A stretch of DNA of 39,680 bases from Bacillota bacterium (GCA_021811155.1 JAJZPO010000020.1:1-39680), one strand, 5' to 3'. Shown: positions 1-9,953, counted from the first letter of the stretch. Program-made: numbers and translations. Notes: a model not told the origin generated them from the sequence alone.

Positions 1-13
1 CGCTATAACGCGC

Positions 14-40
14 AAAAAACCCCCGGCAGAACCGGGGGTT
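14..40 (-). terminator. Rho-independent terminator of the nuo operon
   Basis: A perfect 9-bp stem (arms 18-26 and 32-40) with a 5-nt loop. On the minus strand it is followed directly by six T residues (19 down to 14). It lies just downstream of the nuoN stop codon and closes the eleven-gene operon. Confidence 0.92.
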
Positions 41-55
41 GCGAAAAAACATACA

Positions 56-1495
56 TTAACGGAACAAGCTTGCCGCGGCGATGGTTGCCATTTTGGCCAG
101 CGGGGAAGGGTAAATACCGAGGAACAGAGTCACCAGCATTGTAACCAGCAAGGTGAATTTCGTAGCCCCGCTCACGCCGATCTTGGGCAAGTCCGCCCCT
201 TCTTCCATGTACATGGTCCGGGTAACCAACAGGTAGTAATACACGGAAACCATGCTCATAACGAAGGCTATGAACACCAGGGGCACCCACCCCTGATCCA
301 GGAGGGCCTTGAACAGGTAGAACTTACCGACGAAACCTGCCAAGGGCGGTATCCCTGCCATAGACAAGAGGCTTACCGTCATAACAACCGCTGCAAGCGG
401 CGAACGCCGGGCCAGGCCGGCGAAATCTTTGATCTCGTCGCTGCCCTGGGCGGTTGAAACAACGGTTGCCACCGTAAAAGCGCCCATGTTGGCAAAGACG
501 TAAATCATTGAATAGAAGAGGACGCCCTTGACCCCGTCCGGTGTGCCGGCTAAGAGGCCCACAGCGATATACCCGGCCTGGGAGATGCTGGAGTAGGCCA
601 TCATGCGTTTAAAGTTTTTCTGAGGAATGGCCATCAGGTTTCCGGCAATCATGGTTAACCCGATCAGCACAGCCAGGGCCACTGCTACATTGCCGTCCAG
701 AGCCTGAGCTTTCAGTCCGACCAGCATCACCCGCACCAGGGCAGCGAAGCCCGCTGCTTTGGAAGCGACCGCCAGGTAAGCGGTGATCGGGACGGGAGCG
801 CCTTCATAGATGTCAGGCGCCCACATGTGGAAAGGAATCAGGGAAATCTTGAAGGAAAATCCTGCCAGAACCAAGAGCAAGGCGAGGATAGTTGCCGGGC
901 TCATGCCCGAACCCAGCTTGGCCGCAATCTCGGTGATTACGGTTGAGCCGGTAAGGCCGTACAGGAAACTCACACCATAAAGGAGTACCGCCGAAGAGAC
1001 AGCGCCAAGAATCAGGTATTTCAGGCCTGCCTCACCGGATTTTCCGTCTTCGGAAAGATAGGCAACCAGGACGTAAAAGGATATGGTCATCAGTTCCAGA
1101 CCGACATAAAGGGTGATGAGGTCACCGGATCCGGCCATAACCATCATGCCCAAAGCGGCAAACAGAATCAGGCCGTAAAACTCACCCCGGTGGGCAGGCA
1201 GTTTCTGCACATACTCGGTGGAAGACAGCACTACCAGGAGAGCTGCCGCCAGAAAGAGCAGTTTAAAGAAGCTGGCGTAGTTATCTGCCAGGTACATGCC
1301 GTCAAGGAAAGAACCGTTGACATTGCTGAAAAACTGGGCGCCGGCCACTGCCATTGTAACCAGGATTCCCAGCACGGTAAGAGGCACCATTCCCTGGCGC
1401 GAACCCTTCGGGATCAAGAGGCCGACAGAAAATATCACCAAACCGACTACGGCCAAAGTAATCTCAGGGGCCAGCAGCGCATACTGTGCATTCAT
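56..1495 (-). CDS. nuoN: NADH-quinone oxidoreductase subunit N (complex I antiporter-like subunit)
   Basis: Polytopic membrane protein of 479 aa, the usual NuoN length, and one of the three antiporter-like proton-channel subunits of complex I. The proton-antiporter core is visible, including the segment SFKISLIPFHMWAPDIYEGA with the conserved lysine and the helix-breaking HMWAPD motif, and KRMMAYSSISQAGYI. It is the last gene of the operon. Its ATG shares its A with the nuoM stop codon (TAATG), so translation is probably coupled; a GGGAGGAA ribosome binding site lies inside the end of nuoM. A terminator follows. Confidence 0.95.
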   Translation of the reverse strand: MNAQYALLAPEITLAVVGLVIFSVGLLIPKGSRQGMVPLTVLGILVTMAVAGAQFFSNVNGSFLDGMYLADNYASFFKLLFLAAALLVVLSSTEYVQKLPAHRGEFYGLILFAALGMMVMAGSGDLITLYVGLELMTISFYVLVAYLSEDGKSGEAGLKYLILGAVSSAVLLYGVSFLYGLTGSTVITEIAAKLGSGMSPATILALLLVLAGFSFKISLIPFHMWAPDIYEGAPVPITAYLAVASKAAGFAALVRVMLVGLKAQALDGNVAVALAVLIGLTMIAGNLMAIPQKNFKRMMAYSSISQAGYIAVGLLAGTPDGVKGVLFYSMIYVFANMGAFTVATVVSTAQGSDEIKDFAGLARRSPLAAVVMTVSLLSMAGIPPLAGFVGKFYLFKALLDQGWVPLVFIAFVMSMVSVYYYLLVTRTMYMEEGADLPKIGVSGATKFTLLVTMLVTLFLGIYPSPLAKMATIAAASLFR

Positions 1496-3009
1496 TAGAA
1501 TATTCCTCCCTTCGCCTGGCCGAGGGCCTGAATTACTGCGGCAATTCCGGAGGAATGGACGCCAGAGTTAACCATGTCCATCAGCAGGTTAGGGATGACA
1601 CCGCCAATGATTACTACAAAGGCCAAGACAAACAGCGGCACCAGTTCAGGTCCTTTGATGTCCTGCAGGTGGTCCCATTCAGGCCGGCGCGGCCCGAAGA
1701 GCACGTTAGCCAGGACCCGCAAATTGTATGTTGCGGTGAAGATAATCCCGGCAATCCCCAGAATCGCGGGAATGAGAAACACCTTGATTGAACCCAGGAA
1801 GATAGTAAATTCTCCGATGAAGTTGACAGTTCCCGGCAGACCCAGAGAAGCCATGCCGGCAATCATGAAGCCTGTGGCCAGGCGGGGCATTTGGTGAGCC
1901 AGCCCGCCCAGGTCGGGTATGTAGCGGGTATGGGACTTCTCATAAATGAACCCGATCATGGAGAAGAACAGGGCCGCCATCACACCGTGGGCAAACATTT
2001 GAGCCACCGCCCCGTCAACACTGACCATGTTCAAGGCAAACATGCCAATCAGAACATAGCCCATGTGGCTCACCGAAGAGTATCCAACCACGTACTTGAG
2101 GTCTTTCTGGGCCAAGGCGATGAAAGCTGCATAAAGCACGTTGGCTATGGCCAGAATTGCAATCACCGGCGCCCAGAACTTGGCTCCGAGGGGCAGCACA
2201 TAAATCCCGACCCTGATAAGACCGTAGCCCCCGATTTTCTTCAGGACCCCGGCGTGGATCATGCTGACCGCTGTAGGAGCGCCGGCATAACCGTCGGGTG
2301 ACCAGGAGTGGAAGGGGAACATGGAAATCAGGGAACCGAAACCCAGGAGCATCAAGCCGAACACGATGATTTGGAAGTCCTTCGGCAGCATTGTGGCCGA
2401 ACGCTTGGCGAGTTCGGTAATCATGAAGGTGTCAGCCCCGGACTGCAGGTAAAGCGCCACCAAGCCGACAAGCAGGAAGGCCGATCCCATCAGGAGGTAA
2501 ATCGTCAGCTTCATGCCGGCGTACTCTTTGGTAACCCGCTTCGAGCTGCCCCAGATTACGACCATAATGTAAATCGGGATAACCACCACTTCGTAGAACA
2601 GGAAGAAGATAAACAGGTCCTTGGCTACAAAAGTCCCCATCACACCGGTGATCAGAATCATCAGCAGGATGAAAAACTCTTTGGGCCGTTTGTCGATGTT
2701 CCAGGAGGCAAACACCGCAGAGAAGCCGATCAGGTTGGTCAGAAGCAGCATGGGCAGGCTGATCCCGTCAACCCCCAGCGCGTAAGTGACCCCCAAATCT
2801 TTCGTCCAGGCGATTGTTTCATTGAACTGGAACCCGCCCACCTGCTTGTTGTAGGCAAAGTACACAAAAAGGCTGAGGGCCAATGAGGTAAAGGTTCCGA
2901 GAGCCGCCGTAATTTTAACGGTCTTGGGTTCATCCTGGGGGAGGAAGACAATGACCAGAGCGGCGATAATCGGGGCCAGTAGGGTAAGAGTTAGAACCGG
3001 AAAGGTCAT
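1495..3009 (-). CDS. nuoM: NADH-quinone oxidoreductase subunit M
   Basis: Antiporter-like membrane subunit of complex I, about 504 aa. Family signatures include FPFHSWSPDGYAGAP, with the conserved lysine-containing helix nearby (HAGVLKKIGGYG), and KDLKYVVGYSSVSHMGYV. A GTG at 3021 is possible, but it abuts the GGGAGGTG ribosome binding site. The ATG at 3009 has proper spacing and lies one base after the nuoL stop, so it is preferred. Confidence 0.94.
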   Translation of the reverse strand: MTFPVLTLTLLAPIIAALVIVFLPQDEPKTVKITAALGTFTSLALSLFVYFAYNKQVGGFQFNETIAWTKDLGVTYALGVDGISLPMLLLTNLIGFSAVFASWNIDKRPKEFFILLMILITGVMGTFVAKDLFIFFLFYEVVVIPIYIMVVIWGSSKRVTKEYAGMKLTIYLLMGSAFLLVGLVALYLQSGADTFMITELAKRSATMLPKDFQIIVFGLMLLGFGSLISMFPFHSWSPDGYAGAPTAVSMIHAGVLKKIGGYGLIRVGIYVLPLGAKFWAPVIAILAIANVLYAAFIALAQKDLKYVVGYSSVSHMGYVLIGMFALNMVSVDGAVAQMFAHGVMAALFFSMIGFIYEKSHTRYIPDLGGLAHQMPRLATGFMIAGMASLGLPGTVNFIGEFTIFLGSIKVFLIPAILGIAGIIFTATYNLRVLANVLFGPRRPEWDHLQDIKGPELVPLFVLAFVVIIGGVIPNLLMDMVNSGVHSSGIAAVIQALGQAKGGIF

Positions 3010-3010
3010 C

Positions 3011-4975
3011 TTATTTTCCACCTCCCAATGCCAGCGGGTTTAAGGCATGCAGTTGTCCTTCCCCGTAGGTGACCGCCAGGAAGAGAACAATCAGCGCAAC
3101 GAAGAAGATGATGGCATACACCTGAAGTTGTCCGGTCTGCGCCCTGCGGAACAGACTGCCAAGGCTGCGTGCAATCCAGGCCAGCCCATCGACAATACCA
3201 TCCACAATGTAGATGTCAAACCAGTACAGCACCTTGCCGATACCGTCGACGATGTGCTTGATAATCCAGAGATAGAACTCATCCACGTAATACTTGTTTT
3301 TCAGCACTTTGTAAACCCTGGGGAAAGCAGCTTCCACGGGGTCGCTCGCTTTGCCGTAATAAACAATGTAGGACAGGATTATGCCGGCTAGGCCTACGAT
3401 AATGGACGGTCCGGCGACCAGCCAGTTCATCGCCTCCGGCTCAAATTCCGAACCCCAGGGCCGCACGAAATAGGCGAAACCGTGCTCAGGAATACCTGCC
3501 CAGCCACCGACGATGGAGAAGAAGGCCAGGATAACCAGCGGCAGGGTCATTACCCAGGGAGATTCGTGGGGATGATTTTCCGCCTTTTCAGGCCCCATGA
3601 AGGCGATTACGAAGAGTCTGGTCATATAGAAGGCGGTCAGCATAGCGGTAAACAGGCCGATGCCAAAGAGTACCGGGTGTCCGTTATGCAGAGCGGCAGA
3701 CAAAATTTCGTCCTTGCTGAAAAAGCCGGCAAGGGGCGGCACGCCCGCTATAGCCAGGACCCCGATGGCAAAGGTCGTTCCCGTGATTCTCATCTTCTTC
3801 CACAGGCCGCCCATCTCCCAGATGTCCTGCTTCTCATGCAGGGCATGGATGACAGAACCGGCGCCGAGGAACATCAGGGCTTTGAAGAAAGCGTGGGTCA
3901 TCAGATGGAACATGCCTGCGGTCAGGGAACCGACACCCAGGGCCATGACCATGTAACCCAACTGGCTCAGAGTCGAGTAGGCCAAAATCCGCTTAATGTC
4001 ATTTTGCGCGATCGCAATTGAGGCCGCAAAAATAGCGGTAAAGCCGCCCAGGCTGGCCACAAACTCCAGCGCAGCCGGAGAAGCGCCCTGGAACAGGAAA
4101 TAGATCCGGGCGATCAGGTACACACCGGCAACAACCATGGTAGCGGCGTGAATCAGGGCGCTGACAGGGGTCGGACCCTCCATGGCGTCAGGCAGCCAGA
4201 CGTGCAGTGGGAACTGGCCGGATTTGCCGATGGGTCCGATAAAGACCAGAAAGGCTGTCAGAGTCAGGTAGGAAACCCCTCCGACGGCAACCATAGCCTT
4301 GACCTCGGGGGTCATCATGTGGAACAGCTGGACAAAGTTCAGGGTGCCAAATTTGTTGAGCAGGAACAGGATGCCCAACAACAGACCGAAGTCGCCCACC
4401 CTGGTAGTCATGAAGGCCTTCTTGGCAGCCTCACGCGCCGACGGCTTGAAGAACCAGAAGCCGATCAGCAGGTAAGAACAGAGGCCGACAAGCTCCCAGA
4501 AAATGAACAACTGCAAGAGGTTAGTTGAGAGCACCAGGCCCAGCATAGACATGGCAAACAGGGACTGGTAGGCGAAATACCTGGAGTAACCCTTGTCTCC
4601 GTGCATGTAACCCACTGAATAAATTTGTACCAGGGAAGCTACCAGGGTTACCACAAACAGCATCATGGCGCTGAGAGGATCTATCAGGGTACCGAATTCA
4701 ATGTTTAAGGGCGCCGCACTCAGGCCCCACGGCACACCGCTAAAAGTGAGCCAGTTAACAACATGTTGGTAAGGCTTCTCTACCAGTTCTGCCCCAACGC
4801 CGCTGGCAAATACGCCGAAATCTACCCACACTGCCAGCACAAAGGAAGTCAGGATGGCTGCAATGGAAATGGTAGAGGACAGCTTGGGCCATTTTTTGGT
4901 GATAAAGCCAATAATCAGGAAGGACAGCAGCGGTAAGGCCGGAATCAGCCACGCCCACTGAAAACTTGCTTCCAT
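3011..4975 (-). CDS. nuoL: NADH-quinone oxidoreductase subunit L
   Basis: The largest antiporter-like subunit (about 654 aa). It should carry the long lateral helix that couples the distal antiporters. Motifs seen are GKSGQFPLHVWLPDAMEGPT and NDIKRILAYSTLSQLGYM. The C-terminal part holds further hydrophobic segments, a helix-rich stretch beginning KVLKNKYYVDEFY, and a last membrane anchor, as expected. The extreme upstream start is a GTG at 4987, but the ATG at 4975 is better placed behind AGGTAGGTG. It is followed at once by nuoM. Confidence 0.95.
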   Translation of the reverse strand: MEASFQWAWLIPALPLLSFLIIGFITKKWPKLSSTISIAAILTSFVLAVWVDFGVFASGVGAELVEKPYQHVVNWLTFSGVPWGLSAAPLNIEFGTLIDPLSAMMLFVVTLVASLVQIYSVGYMHGDKGYSRYFAYQSLFAMSMLGLVLSTNLLQLFIFWELVGLCSYLLIGFWFFKPSAREAAKKAFMTTRVGDFGLLLGILFLLNKFGTLNFVQLFHMMTPEVKAMVAVGGVSYLTLTAFLVFIGPIGKSGQFPLHVWLPDAMEGPTPVSALIHAATMVVAGVYLIARIYFLFQGASPAALEFVASLGGFTAIFAASIAIAQNDIKRILAYSTLSQLGYMVMALGVGSLTAGMFHLMTHAFFKALMFLGAGSVIHALHEKQDIWEMGGLWKKMRITGTTFAIGVLAIAGVPPLAGFFSKDEILSAALHNGHPVLFGIGLFTAMLTAFYMTRLFVIAFMGPEKAENHPHESPWVMTLPLVILAFFSIVGGWAGIPEHGFAYFVRPWGSEFEPEAMNWLVAGPSIIVGLAGIILSYIVYYGKASDPVEAAFPRVYKVLKNKYYVDEFYLWIIKHIVDGIGKVLYWFDIYIVDGIVDGLAWIARSLGSLFRRAQTGQLQVYAIIFFVALIVLFLAVTYGEGQLHALNPLALGGGK

Positions 4976-5007
4976 GCGAATCAACACCTACCTTCTTCCT
5001 CAACTCT

Positions 5008-5355
5008 CTACCATTTAAGCCAGTCAAGCTCGTCCACGTTAGCGGACAGGCGGCTGCGGTAAATCGAAATAACCAGCGCAAGACCCACAGCTACTTCAGC
5101 TGCCGCCACAACGATGACGAAGATAGCTGATACATGACCGTTTAACAGGAGATGCTTGGTTCCTTCAACCGGATTGTTCCAGAGGAAACGGTTAAAAGCA
5201 ATCAGGTTGATATTAACCGCATTCAGCATCAGTTCCAACGACATCAGGACAGCAATGGCGTTTTTCTTGGAAAACACGCCATAAAGGCCGAAACAGAAAA
5301 GCATTGCGCCAACCAGAAGGTAGTGGGGTAAACCGACAGTCAAACTGAAGTTCAT
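5008..5355 (-). CDS. nuoK: NADH-quinone oxidoreductase subunit K
   Basis: Small membrane subunit (115 aa, three predicted helices) with the conserved membrane glutamate in the second helix ([13 protein letters not shown]). It sits between NuoJ and NuoL in the proton-translocating arm. Its start overlaps the nuoJ stop by 4 bases (ATGA), indicating translational coupling. The N-terminus is slightly longer than the roughly 100 aa of many NuoK proteins, but the first ATG is well supported by its position. Confidence 0.93.
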   Translation of the reverse strand: MNFSLTVGLPHYLLVGAMLFCFGLYGVFSKKNAIAVLMSLELMLNAVNINLIAFNRFLWNNPVEGTKHLLLNGHVSAIFVIVVAAAEVAVGLALVISIYRSRLSANVDELDWLKW

Positions 5356-5870
5356 TTGCTATCATTCACTCCCTTCGCCAGGATGATTGCCCCTACCATC
5401 GCTACCAAAAGCAGGACAGCGGCCACCTCGAAGGGTACCACATATTTGGTCAGCATCAGCCAGGAAATATCCCCTGTAGTGGTGCCCGTGGCTGAAAGAT
5501 CAACCGTTTTGCGCCAGGGTTCGGTGGTAAACACCACCAGTCCAAGCGTCGCAAATGTCAGGAGGGAAACTATTGCTCCCGCCAAAGCATTGCGGCTGTC
5601 AAGGTTGCTGTTTTGGGCATTGCCTGACCGCAGGGTTAACATGACGCCAAAAACGATCATAATGGCCACTGCGCCGCCATAAACCAGGAGTTGGACCGCA
5701 GCCAAAAAGTCCGCATTCATCAGTACATATAAGGCTGCAACCCCTACAAATGTCAGGGCCAGAAACAAAGCGCTGTGGACGATGTTTTTGGAGCTTACAA
5801 CCAGGTAGGCAGAAAACACAGTCAATAGAGCAAAGACCAGGAAGATCAGACCGCTTGCGATATCACCCAT
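5352..5870 (-). CDS. nuoJ: NADH-quinone oxidoreductase subunit J
   Basis: Membrane subunit of complex I (172 aa) with five predicted helices and the typical first-helix pattern followed by [19 protein letters not shown]. The third helix ([17 protein letters not shown]) corresponds to the pi-bulge helix of NuoJ. It overlaps the nuoI end by 8 bases and the nuoK start by 4, so it lies inside a tightly packed operon. Confidence 0.93.
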   Translation of the reverse strand: MGDIASGLIFLVFALLTVFSAYLVVSSKNIVHSALFLALTFVGVAALYVLMNADFLAAVQLLVYGGAVAIMIVFGVMLTLRSGNAQNSNLDSRNALAGAIVSLLTFATLGLVVFTTEPWRKTVDLSATGTTTGDISWLMLTKYVVPFEVAAVLLLVAMVGAIILAKGVNDSK

Positions 5871-6285
5871 TGTCTTTCCCCTCCTCCTGCTTGGACGCGT
5901 CCGCCTTGTATTTCTTCATCATGTCCCACAGCAGCTCGTCTTTGACATACACGGCATTTTCAAACTCTGTCGTAGTATGCAGAGCCTTGCTGGGACAAGC
6001 TTCTGTACAGAGACCGCAGAACAGGCAGCGGCCTGTGTCCATGGTGTACCCTGTCAAAACCCGCTTGTTGTTTTCATCCTTGCCGGAGGTGATCGTAATC
6101 ACGTTATTCGGGCAAGTATTGGCGCAAATGCCGCAGGCGGTGCATTTGGGCACATCCAGGTACATGGAACTGCGGGTCCTGGGCGGCAAGACCGGCTTTT
6201 GCTCCGGGTAGAACTCGGTAACCTTTCTGTTAAACAAGTGCTTGCCTGTAATTCCCAGACCTTTGATTAAACCTTTTCCGAACAC
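5863..6285 (-). CDS. nuoI: NADH-quinone oxidoreductase subunit I (2x[4Fe-4S] ferredoxin-like)
   Basis: Peripheral-arm subunit (140 aa) that passes electrons to NuoB. Two classical cluster motifs are visible, CTACGICANTCP and CLFCGLCTEACP, each CxxCxxCxxxCP. The N-terminus has the family pattern GLGITGKHLFNRKVTEFYP. It starts at a GTG preceded by GGAGGG in the intergenic trinucleotide region after nuoH. In an enzyme without NuoEFG, this subunit is the likely entry or relay point for ferredoxin-type electrons; that role is inferred. Confidence 0.94.
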   Translation of the reverse strand: MFGKGLIKGLGITGKHLFNRKVTEFYPEQKPVLPPRTRSSMYLDVPKCTACGICANTCPNNVITITSGKDENNKRVLTGYTMDTGRCLFCGLCTEACPSKALHTTTEFENAVYVKDELLWDMMKKYKADASKQEEGKDNG

Positions 6286-6288
6286 TGC

Positions 6289-7341
6289 TTACCCTCCAAT
6301 CCCTGGGAAGATGAGCTGGTAGACGTAAATGCCCACACCCGTCAAAACTATGTTTGCCAGGGACAGGGGCAGGAGCACCTTCCAGCCAAAATGCATCAAC
6401 TGGTCTACCCTGAAACGGGGGAAGGTCCAGCGGAACCACATTATCAGGAACACCATGAACAAGACTTTGATGGCAAACCACAACCAGCCAGGGAGGAACG
6501 GGCCCTGCCAGCCGCCCAGGAAGACGGTAGCTGCAACCGCCGAAATCAAGAACAGGTTTGCATACTCAGCCAGGTAAAATAAGCCAAAGCGCAGGCCCGA
6601 GTACTCGGTGAAATAACCGCAACCGAACTCGGACTCAGCTTCAATCAGGTCGAAAGGAGCCCGGTTAATCTCCGCCATGGCCGCGATGACATATACCACA
6701 AACCCGATGGGCTGCAGCAAAACAAACCAGACATGCTGCTGGGCCTCCACGATTGCGGAGGTCTTGAAAGTCTGGGTGATCATCACCACACCCAAGAGTG
6801 AGAAAACCAAAGGGATTTCATAACTGATCATCTGGGCCACTGAGCGCATGCCGCCAAGCAGTGAATACTTGTTGTTCGAAGCCCAGCCGGCAGTCACTAC
6901 CGGCAGGACGGACAGGGCAGAGATGGCCAGGATATAGAAAATACCCAGATCCAAATCCACCGGAACCATGCCCCGGCCAAAAGGCAGCACCGCAAAAACC
7001 ATGATAGTTATGCCCAGGAAAAACATTGGCGCCAGGGCCCAGGGCCACTTGTCCACGTTGTCCGGACGGAAATCTTCTTTACCCATGAGCTTGATCATGT
7101 CGCCTATGATCTGGCCCCAGCCCCGGGGTCCAAGCCTGTTAGGGCCTACCCGCAGCTGCATCCAGGCACAAACTTTGCGTTCGAGCATAACAAAGACCAT
7201 AACTGCCAAAACCAGCACCACGTAGATCATGATAAATTTGACAATGTCCATGACCACGTCGGCAGCATAGGTGTTGGCGCCAAACAGCCCCCGTATCCAA
7301 TTCGCTATTAATAAAAATATGTCGCTTCCAAATTGTGGCAT
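6289..7341 (-). CDS. nuoH: NADH-quinone oxidoreductase subunit H
   Basis: Membrane subunit (350 aa) forming much of the quinone-binding cavity at the junction with the peripheral arm. Conserved features include LERKVCAWMQLRVGPNRLGP, the segment EINRAPFDLIEAESEFGCG with its acidic cluster, and the following TEYSGLRFGLFYLAEYAN. It has eight or more hydrophobic segments. The first ATG is used; the gene lies between nuoD and nuoI in standard order. Confidence 0.95.
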   Translation of the reverse strand: MPQFGSDIFLLIANWIRGLFGANTYAADVVMDIVKFIMIYVVLVLAVMVFVMLERKVCAWMQLRVGPNRLGPRGWGQIIGDMIKLMGKEDFRPDNVDKWPWALAPMFFLGITIMVFAVLPFGRGMVPVDLDLGIFYILAISALSVLPVVTAGWASNNKYSLLGGMRSVAQMISYEIPLVFSLLGVVMITQTFKTSAIVEAQQHVWFVLLQPIGFVVYVIAAMAEINRAPFDLIEAESEFGCGYFTEYSGLRFGLFYLAEYANLFLISAVAATVFLGGWQGPFLPGWLWFAIKVLFMVFLIMWFRWTFPRFRVDQLMHFGWKVLLPLSLANIVLTGVGIYVYQLIFPGIGG

Positions 7342-7371
7342 GTTCTTCTCCCCTATCAGCCCGTATTTTGC

Positions 7372-8466
7372 TTACCGGTCACATTCCGGGAGCACTATGT
7401 CGAGACTGGCCAGGATCGCAATCAAGTCTGCGAACTTCCAGCCAGGGACCACGTGGTGAAGCATTTGGATATTGATGAAGGAGCCTCCCCGCAGCCTCAG
7501 CCGGTAAGGTTTCGTACTGCCGTCGCTAACCACATAGTAAGCAATTTCACCGCGCACACCCTCAACCCGGTGGAAGATTTCACCGACGGGGGGTTTGACC
7601 ACCTTGGCAACTTTGGCAAAGGTAGGCCCTTCCGGAATATCCCTCATTGCCTGCCTGATGATCTTGCCGCTCTCCTCCATCTCCCGCAGGCGCACCACGA
7701 ACCGGTCAAAGCAGTCCCCGTTTTCACCAGTCGGCACTTCAAAGTCAAAACGGTCATAGATGCCGTATGGGGCGTTTTTCCGCACATCCCATTTCACACC
7801 TGAAGCCCTGAGCACCGGACCGGTAATACTGAGTCCCTCAGCCAGTTCCTTGGAAAGAACCCCGACTCCTTTGGTACGGGCCTGAAAAATCTCATTGCCG
7901 GTGATGATTCCGTTGAATTCGTCGATCATGCCCGGCAGATCGTCGACAAATTTCTTCAGGGCAGGCCAGAACTCTTCCGGCGGTTCGATGATGCCGCCGA
8001 TGCGCGGCAGGTTGACCGTAAGGCGGCCGCCAATGGTCATTTCAAACATGTCCAAAATCCGTTCCCGGTCAGCCATGGCATACAGGAACGGGGTCATTCC
8101 GCCTAAGTCAGAACTGTTGGTGCCTGCCGCAATCAAGTGGCTGGCAATCCGCTGCAGTTCAAAGAAAATGACACGCAGGTACTCAGCCCGTTCGGGGATT
8201 TCCACACCCATAAGCTTTTCCACAGTCTGGACATAACCGATGTTGGCAGCAATCGCAGCCAGGTAATCCAAACGGTCGGTATATGGGATGAATTGTGGAT
8301 ATGTACGTGATTCAGCCAGTTTTTCCATCCCCCGGTGCAGGTAACCGACCTTGGATTCAACCTTGGTCACTACCTCCCCGTCCAGGTTGGCCAGCATACG
8401 AAAGACCCCGTGGGTACTGGGGTGCTGGGGTCCTATGTTTATTTGTATTTCGTCTGTTCTCAGCAT
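7372..8466 (-). CDS. nuoD: NADH-quinone oxidoreductase subunit D (quinone-site 49-kDa homologue)
   Basis: Peripheral-arm subunit of 364 aa, homologous to the large subunit of NiFe hydrogenases and part of the quinone-binding site. It begins with the quinone-loop signature INIGPQHPSTHGVFRM and ends with the typical LASLDIVLPECDR. It is a separate gene, not fused to nuoC. Its start is an ATG 10 bases after the nuoC stop. Confidence 0.96.
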   Translation of the reverse strand: MLRTDEIQINIGPQHPSTHGVFRMLANLDGEVVTKVESKVGYLHRGMEKLAESRTYPQFIPYTDRLDYLAAIAANIGYVQTVEKLMGVEIPERAEYLRVIFFELQRIASHLIAAGTNSSDLGGMTPFLYAMADRERILDMFEMTIGGRLTVNLPRIGGIIEPPEEFWPALKKFVDDLPGMIDEFNGIITGNEIFQARTKGVGVLSKELAEGLSITGPVLRASGVKWDVRKNAPYGIYDRFDFEVPTGENGDCFDRFVVRLREMEESGKIIRQAMRDIPEGPTFAKVAKVVKPPVGEIFHRVEGVRGEIAYYVVSDGSTKPYRLRLRGGSFINIQMLHHVVPGWKFADLIAILASLDIVLPECDR

Positions 8467-8476
8467 CGCGGACCTC

Positions 8477-8971
8477 CTACTCCCCGGGTTGCATAATCCG
8501 GAGACGTTTGCGCTCTTCCACGCTTGGGGTTACATAATCTTTTCTTAAGGGATGGCCCTCGAAGTCGTCCCATAGCAAAATCCGTCTCAAATCTGGATGC
8601 CCGTTAAATTTTACACCCATGAGGTCGAAGCATTCCCGCTCCATAAAATCTGCTCCGGGCCAAATTCTTACCGCAGTATCAATTACAGGATTATTCCTGT
8701 CTACCACAGCTTTGATTCTGATCATTTGCGGTCCTCGCAGGCTGGTCAGGTGATAGACCACCTCAATTTCATTGCGGTCCGGGTAGTCAACAGCTGTAAG
8801 GTCGTGCAGGAACTCGCACGGGGTCCCGGAGAAATTTCTGGCGGCCTGCAAAGCCTCAGTGGTTCTGGCGCCTTTAATCTTCAACACCGGTGTTCCGAGG
8901 CTTGCCTCGAATTCACCGTCAAGCTTCTGGGCCAGCTCCTCTACTAGTTTCAGCAACACACTATTTTCCAT
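8477..8971 (-). CDS. nuoC: NADH-quinone oxidoreductase subunit C
   Basis: Peripheral-arm subunit (164 aa) of the 30-kDa family. The diagnostic C-terminal part is present: [20 protein letters not shown], then [20 protein letters not shown]. The N-terminal half is the variable alpha-beta domain. It overlaps the nuoB end by 11 bases and starts at ATG. Confidence 0.93.
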   Translation of the reverse strand: MENSVLLKLVEELAQKLDGEFEASLGTPVLKIKGARTTEALQAARNFSGTPCEFLHDLTAVDYPDRNEIEVVYHLTSLRGPQMIRIKAVVDRNNPVIDTAVRIWPGADFMERECFDLMGVKFNGHPDLRRILLWDDFEGHPLRKDYVTPSVEERKRLRIMQPGE

Positions 8972-9479
8972 GCTTTGCCAACCTCACCTTAGCAGGATTT
9001 TGCACTTTCTGCTTCAGCTGCAACAGCCCATAAAACAAAGATTCCGGACGCGGCGGGCAGCCGGGAATGTACACATCCACAGGTATAATCGAATCAACCC
9101 CGGGCAGCACCGCGTAGGAATCCACGAAAGGCCCGCCGGAGTTAGCGCAGCTGCCCATGGAGATAACCCACTTAGGTTCAGCCATTTGGTCATAAATCTT
9201 CTTCACCGCGGGAGCCATCTTACGGGTTACCGTACCGGCTACAATCATCAGGTCCGCCTGGCGCGGTGTGGGACGGAACACCTCATAACCAAACCTGGAT
9301 ATGTCAAAACGAGGTCCGCCCGCAGCCATCATTTCAATGGCACAGCAGGCCAAGCCGAAACTTACCGGCCAAAAAGACCAACCCCTGCCCCAATTGAGCA
9401 CATCATCCAGCTTAGCTAAAATAATGTTCTTTTTGACCATCTCATCCGCTTCGTGCTGCTTCTCGTTATCTACTTCCAC
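8961..9479 (-). CDS. nuoB: NADH-quinone oxidoreductase subunit B (N2 cluster)
   Basis: Carries the terminal [4Fe-4S] cluster N2. The tandem cysteines ([11 protein letters not shown]) plus the later GSCANSGG and GCPPRPE cysteines give all four ligands. The open frame extends upstream to a TTG at 9500, but the GTG at 9479 lies about 8 bases behind AAGGAAGG. It gives a normal 172-aa protein overlapping the nuoA end by 10 bases, so it is chosen. Confidence 0.94.
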   Translation of the reverse strand: MEVDNEKQHEADEMVKKNIILAKLDDVLNWGRGWSFWPVSFGLACCAIEMMAAGGPRFDISRFGYEVFRPTPRQADLMIVAGTVTRKMAPAVKKIYDQMAEPKWVISMGSCANSGGPFVDSYAVLPGVDSIIPVDVYIPGCPPRPESLFYGLLQLKQKVQNPAKVRLAKHGK

Positions 9480-9826
9480 TCTAAAGCACCTTCCTTCCAA
9501 GCGTACCAGAAGCCGACCAGTAAAATCGCAATAAAGATAAACATCTCAATAAAGGCAAAGGTTCCTAGTTTGCGGAATTGTACGGCCCACGGGTACAGAA
9601 AAACTGTTTCAACGTCGAAGGCTACAAAAACCAAAGCATAGAGGAAGTAGTTGGTTTTAAATTGGACCCATGTTTCCCCTCTGGTTTCCATACCGCATTC
9701 GTAAACTGTACCTTTTTCTTTGCTGTATTTGCGGGGAGCCAGCAGCTTTGGTACGGTGACCAGTATTACCGGCAGAGCGATGGCAAAAATAAGTAAAATA
9801 CCAATAGCTCCGAAATTATTTAGCAA
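9470..9826 (-). CDS. nuoA: NADH-quinone oxidoreductase subunit A
   Basis: Membrane subunit (118 aa, three helices). It has the conserved loop [20 protein letters not shown], with the functionally important cysteine region, and the acidic [14 protein letters not shown]. It is the first gene of the nuo operon. The start codon is TTG, strongly supported by AAAGGAGGGG six bases upstream. The rare start may modulate expression of the first cistron. Confidence 0.93.
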   Translation of the reverse strand: MLNNFGAIGILLIFAIALPVILVTVPKLLAPRKYSKEKGTVYECGMETRGETWVQFKTNYFLYALVFVAFDVETVFLYPWAVQFRKLGTFAFIEMFIFIAILLVGFWYAWKEGALEWK

Positions 9827-9889
9827 GGATAACCCCTCCTTTCTCCCAAAATATTACCTAAAAAATGTGAACAGAATGACACCTATTTT

Positions 9890-9918
9890 ATTGTGCCATA
9901 CCAGTCCAGTCGCGTCAA
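9890..9918 (-). promoter_or_regulatory. Promoter of the nuo operon (sigma-A type)
   Basis: On the minus strand, TTGACG (9918-9913), a 17-bp spacer, then CACAAT (9895-9890). It lies about 65 bases upstream of nuoA, between it and the rnhB stop. The -35 box matches consensus at 5 of 6 positions and the -10 at 4 of 6. Confidence 0.65.
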
Positions 9919-9953
9919 GAAAATTGAAAACCCCCAATGGGAATAAGAAAGGG

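Noticed and set aside
9919-9953. Rho-independent terminator after rnhB
   Set aside because: Only a weak AACCC/GGGTT pairing with a long loop and short T-tract; not sufficient to call.
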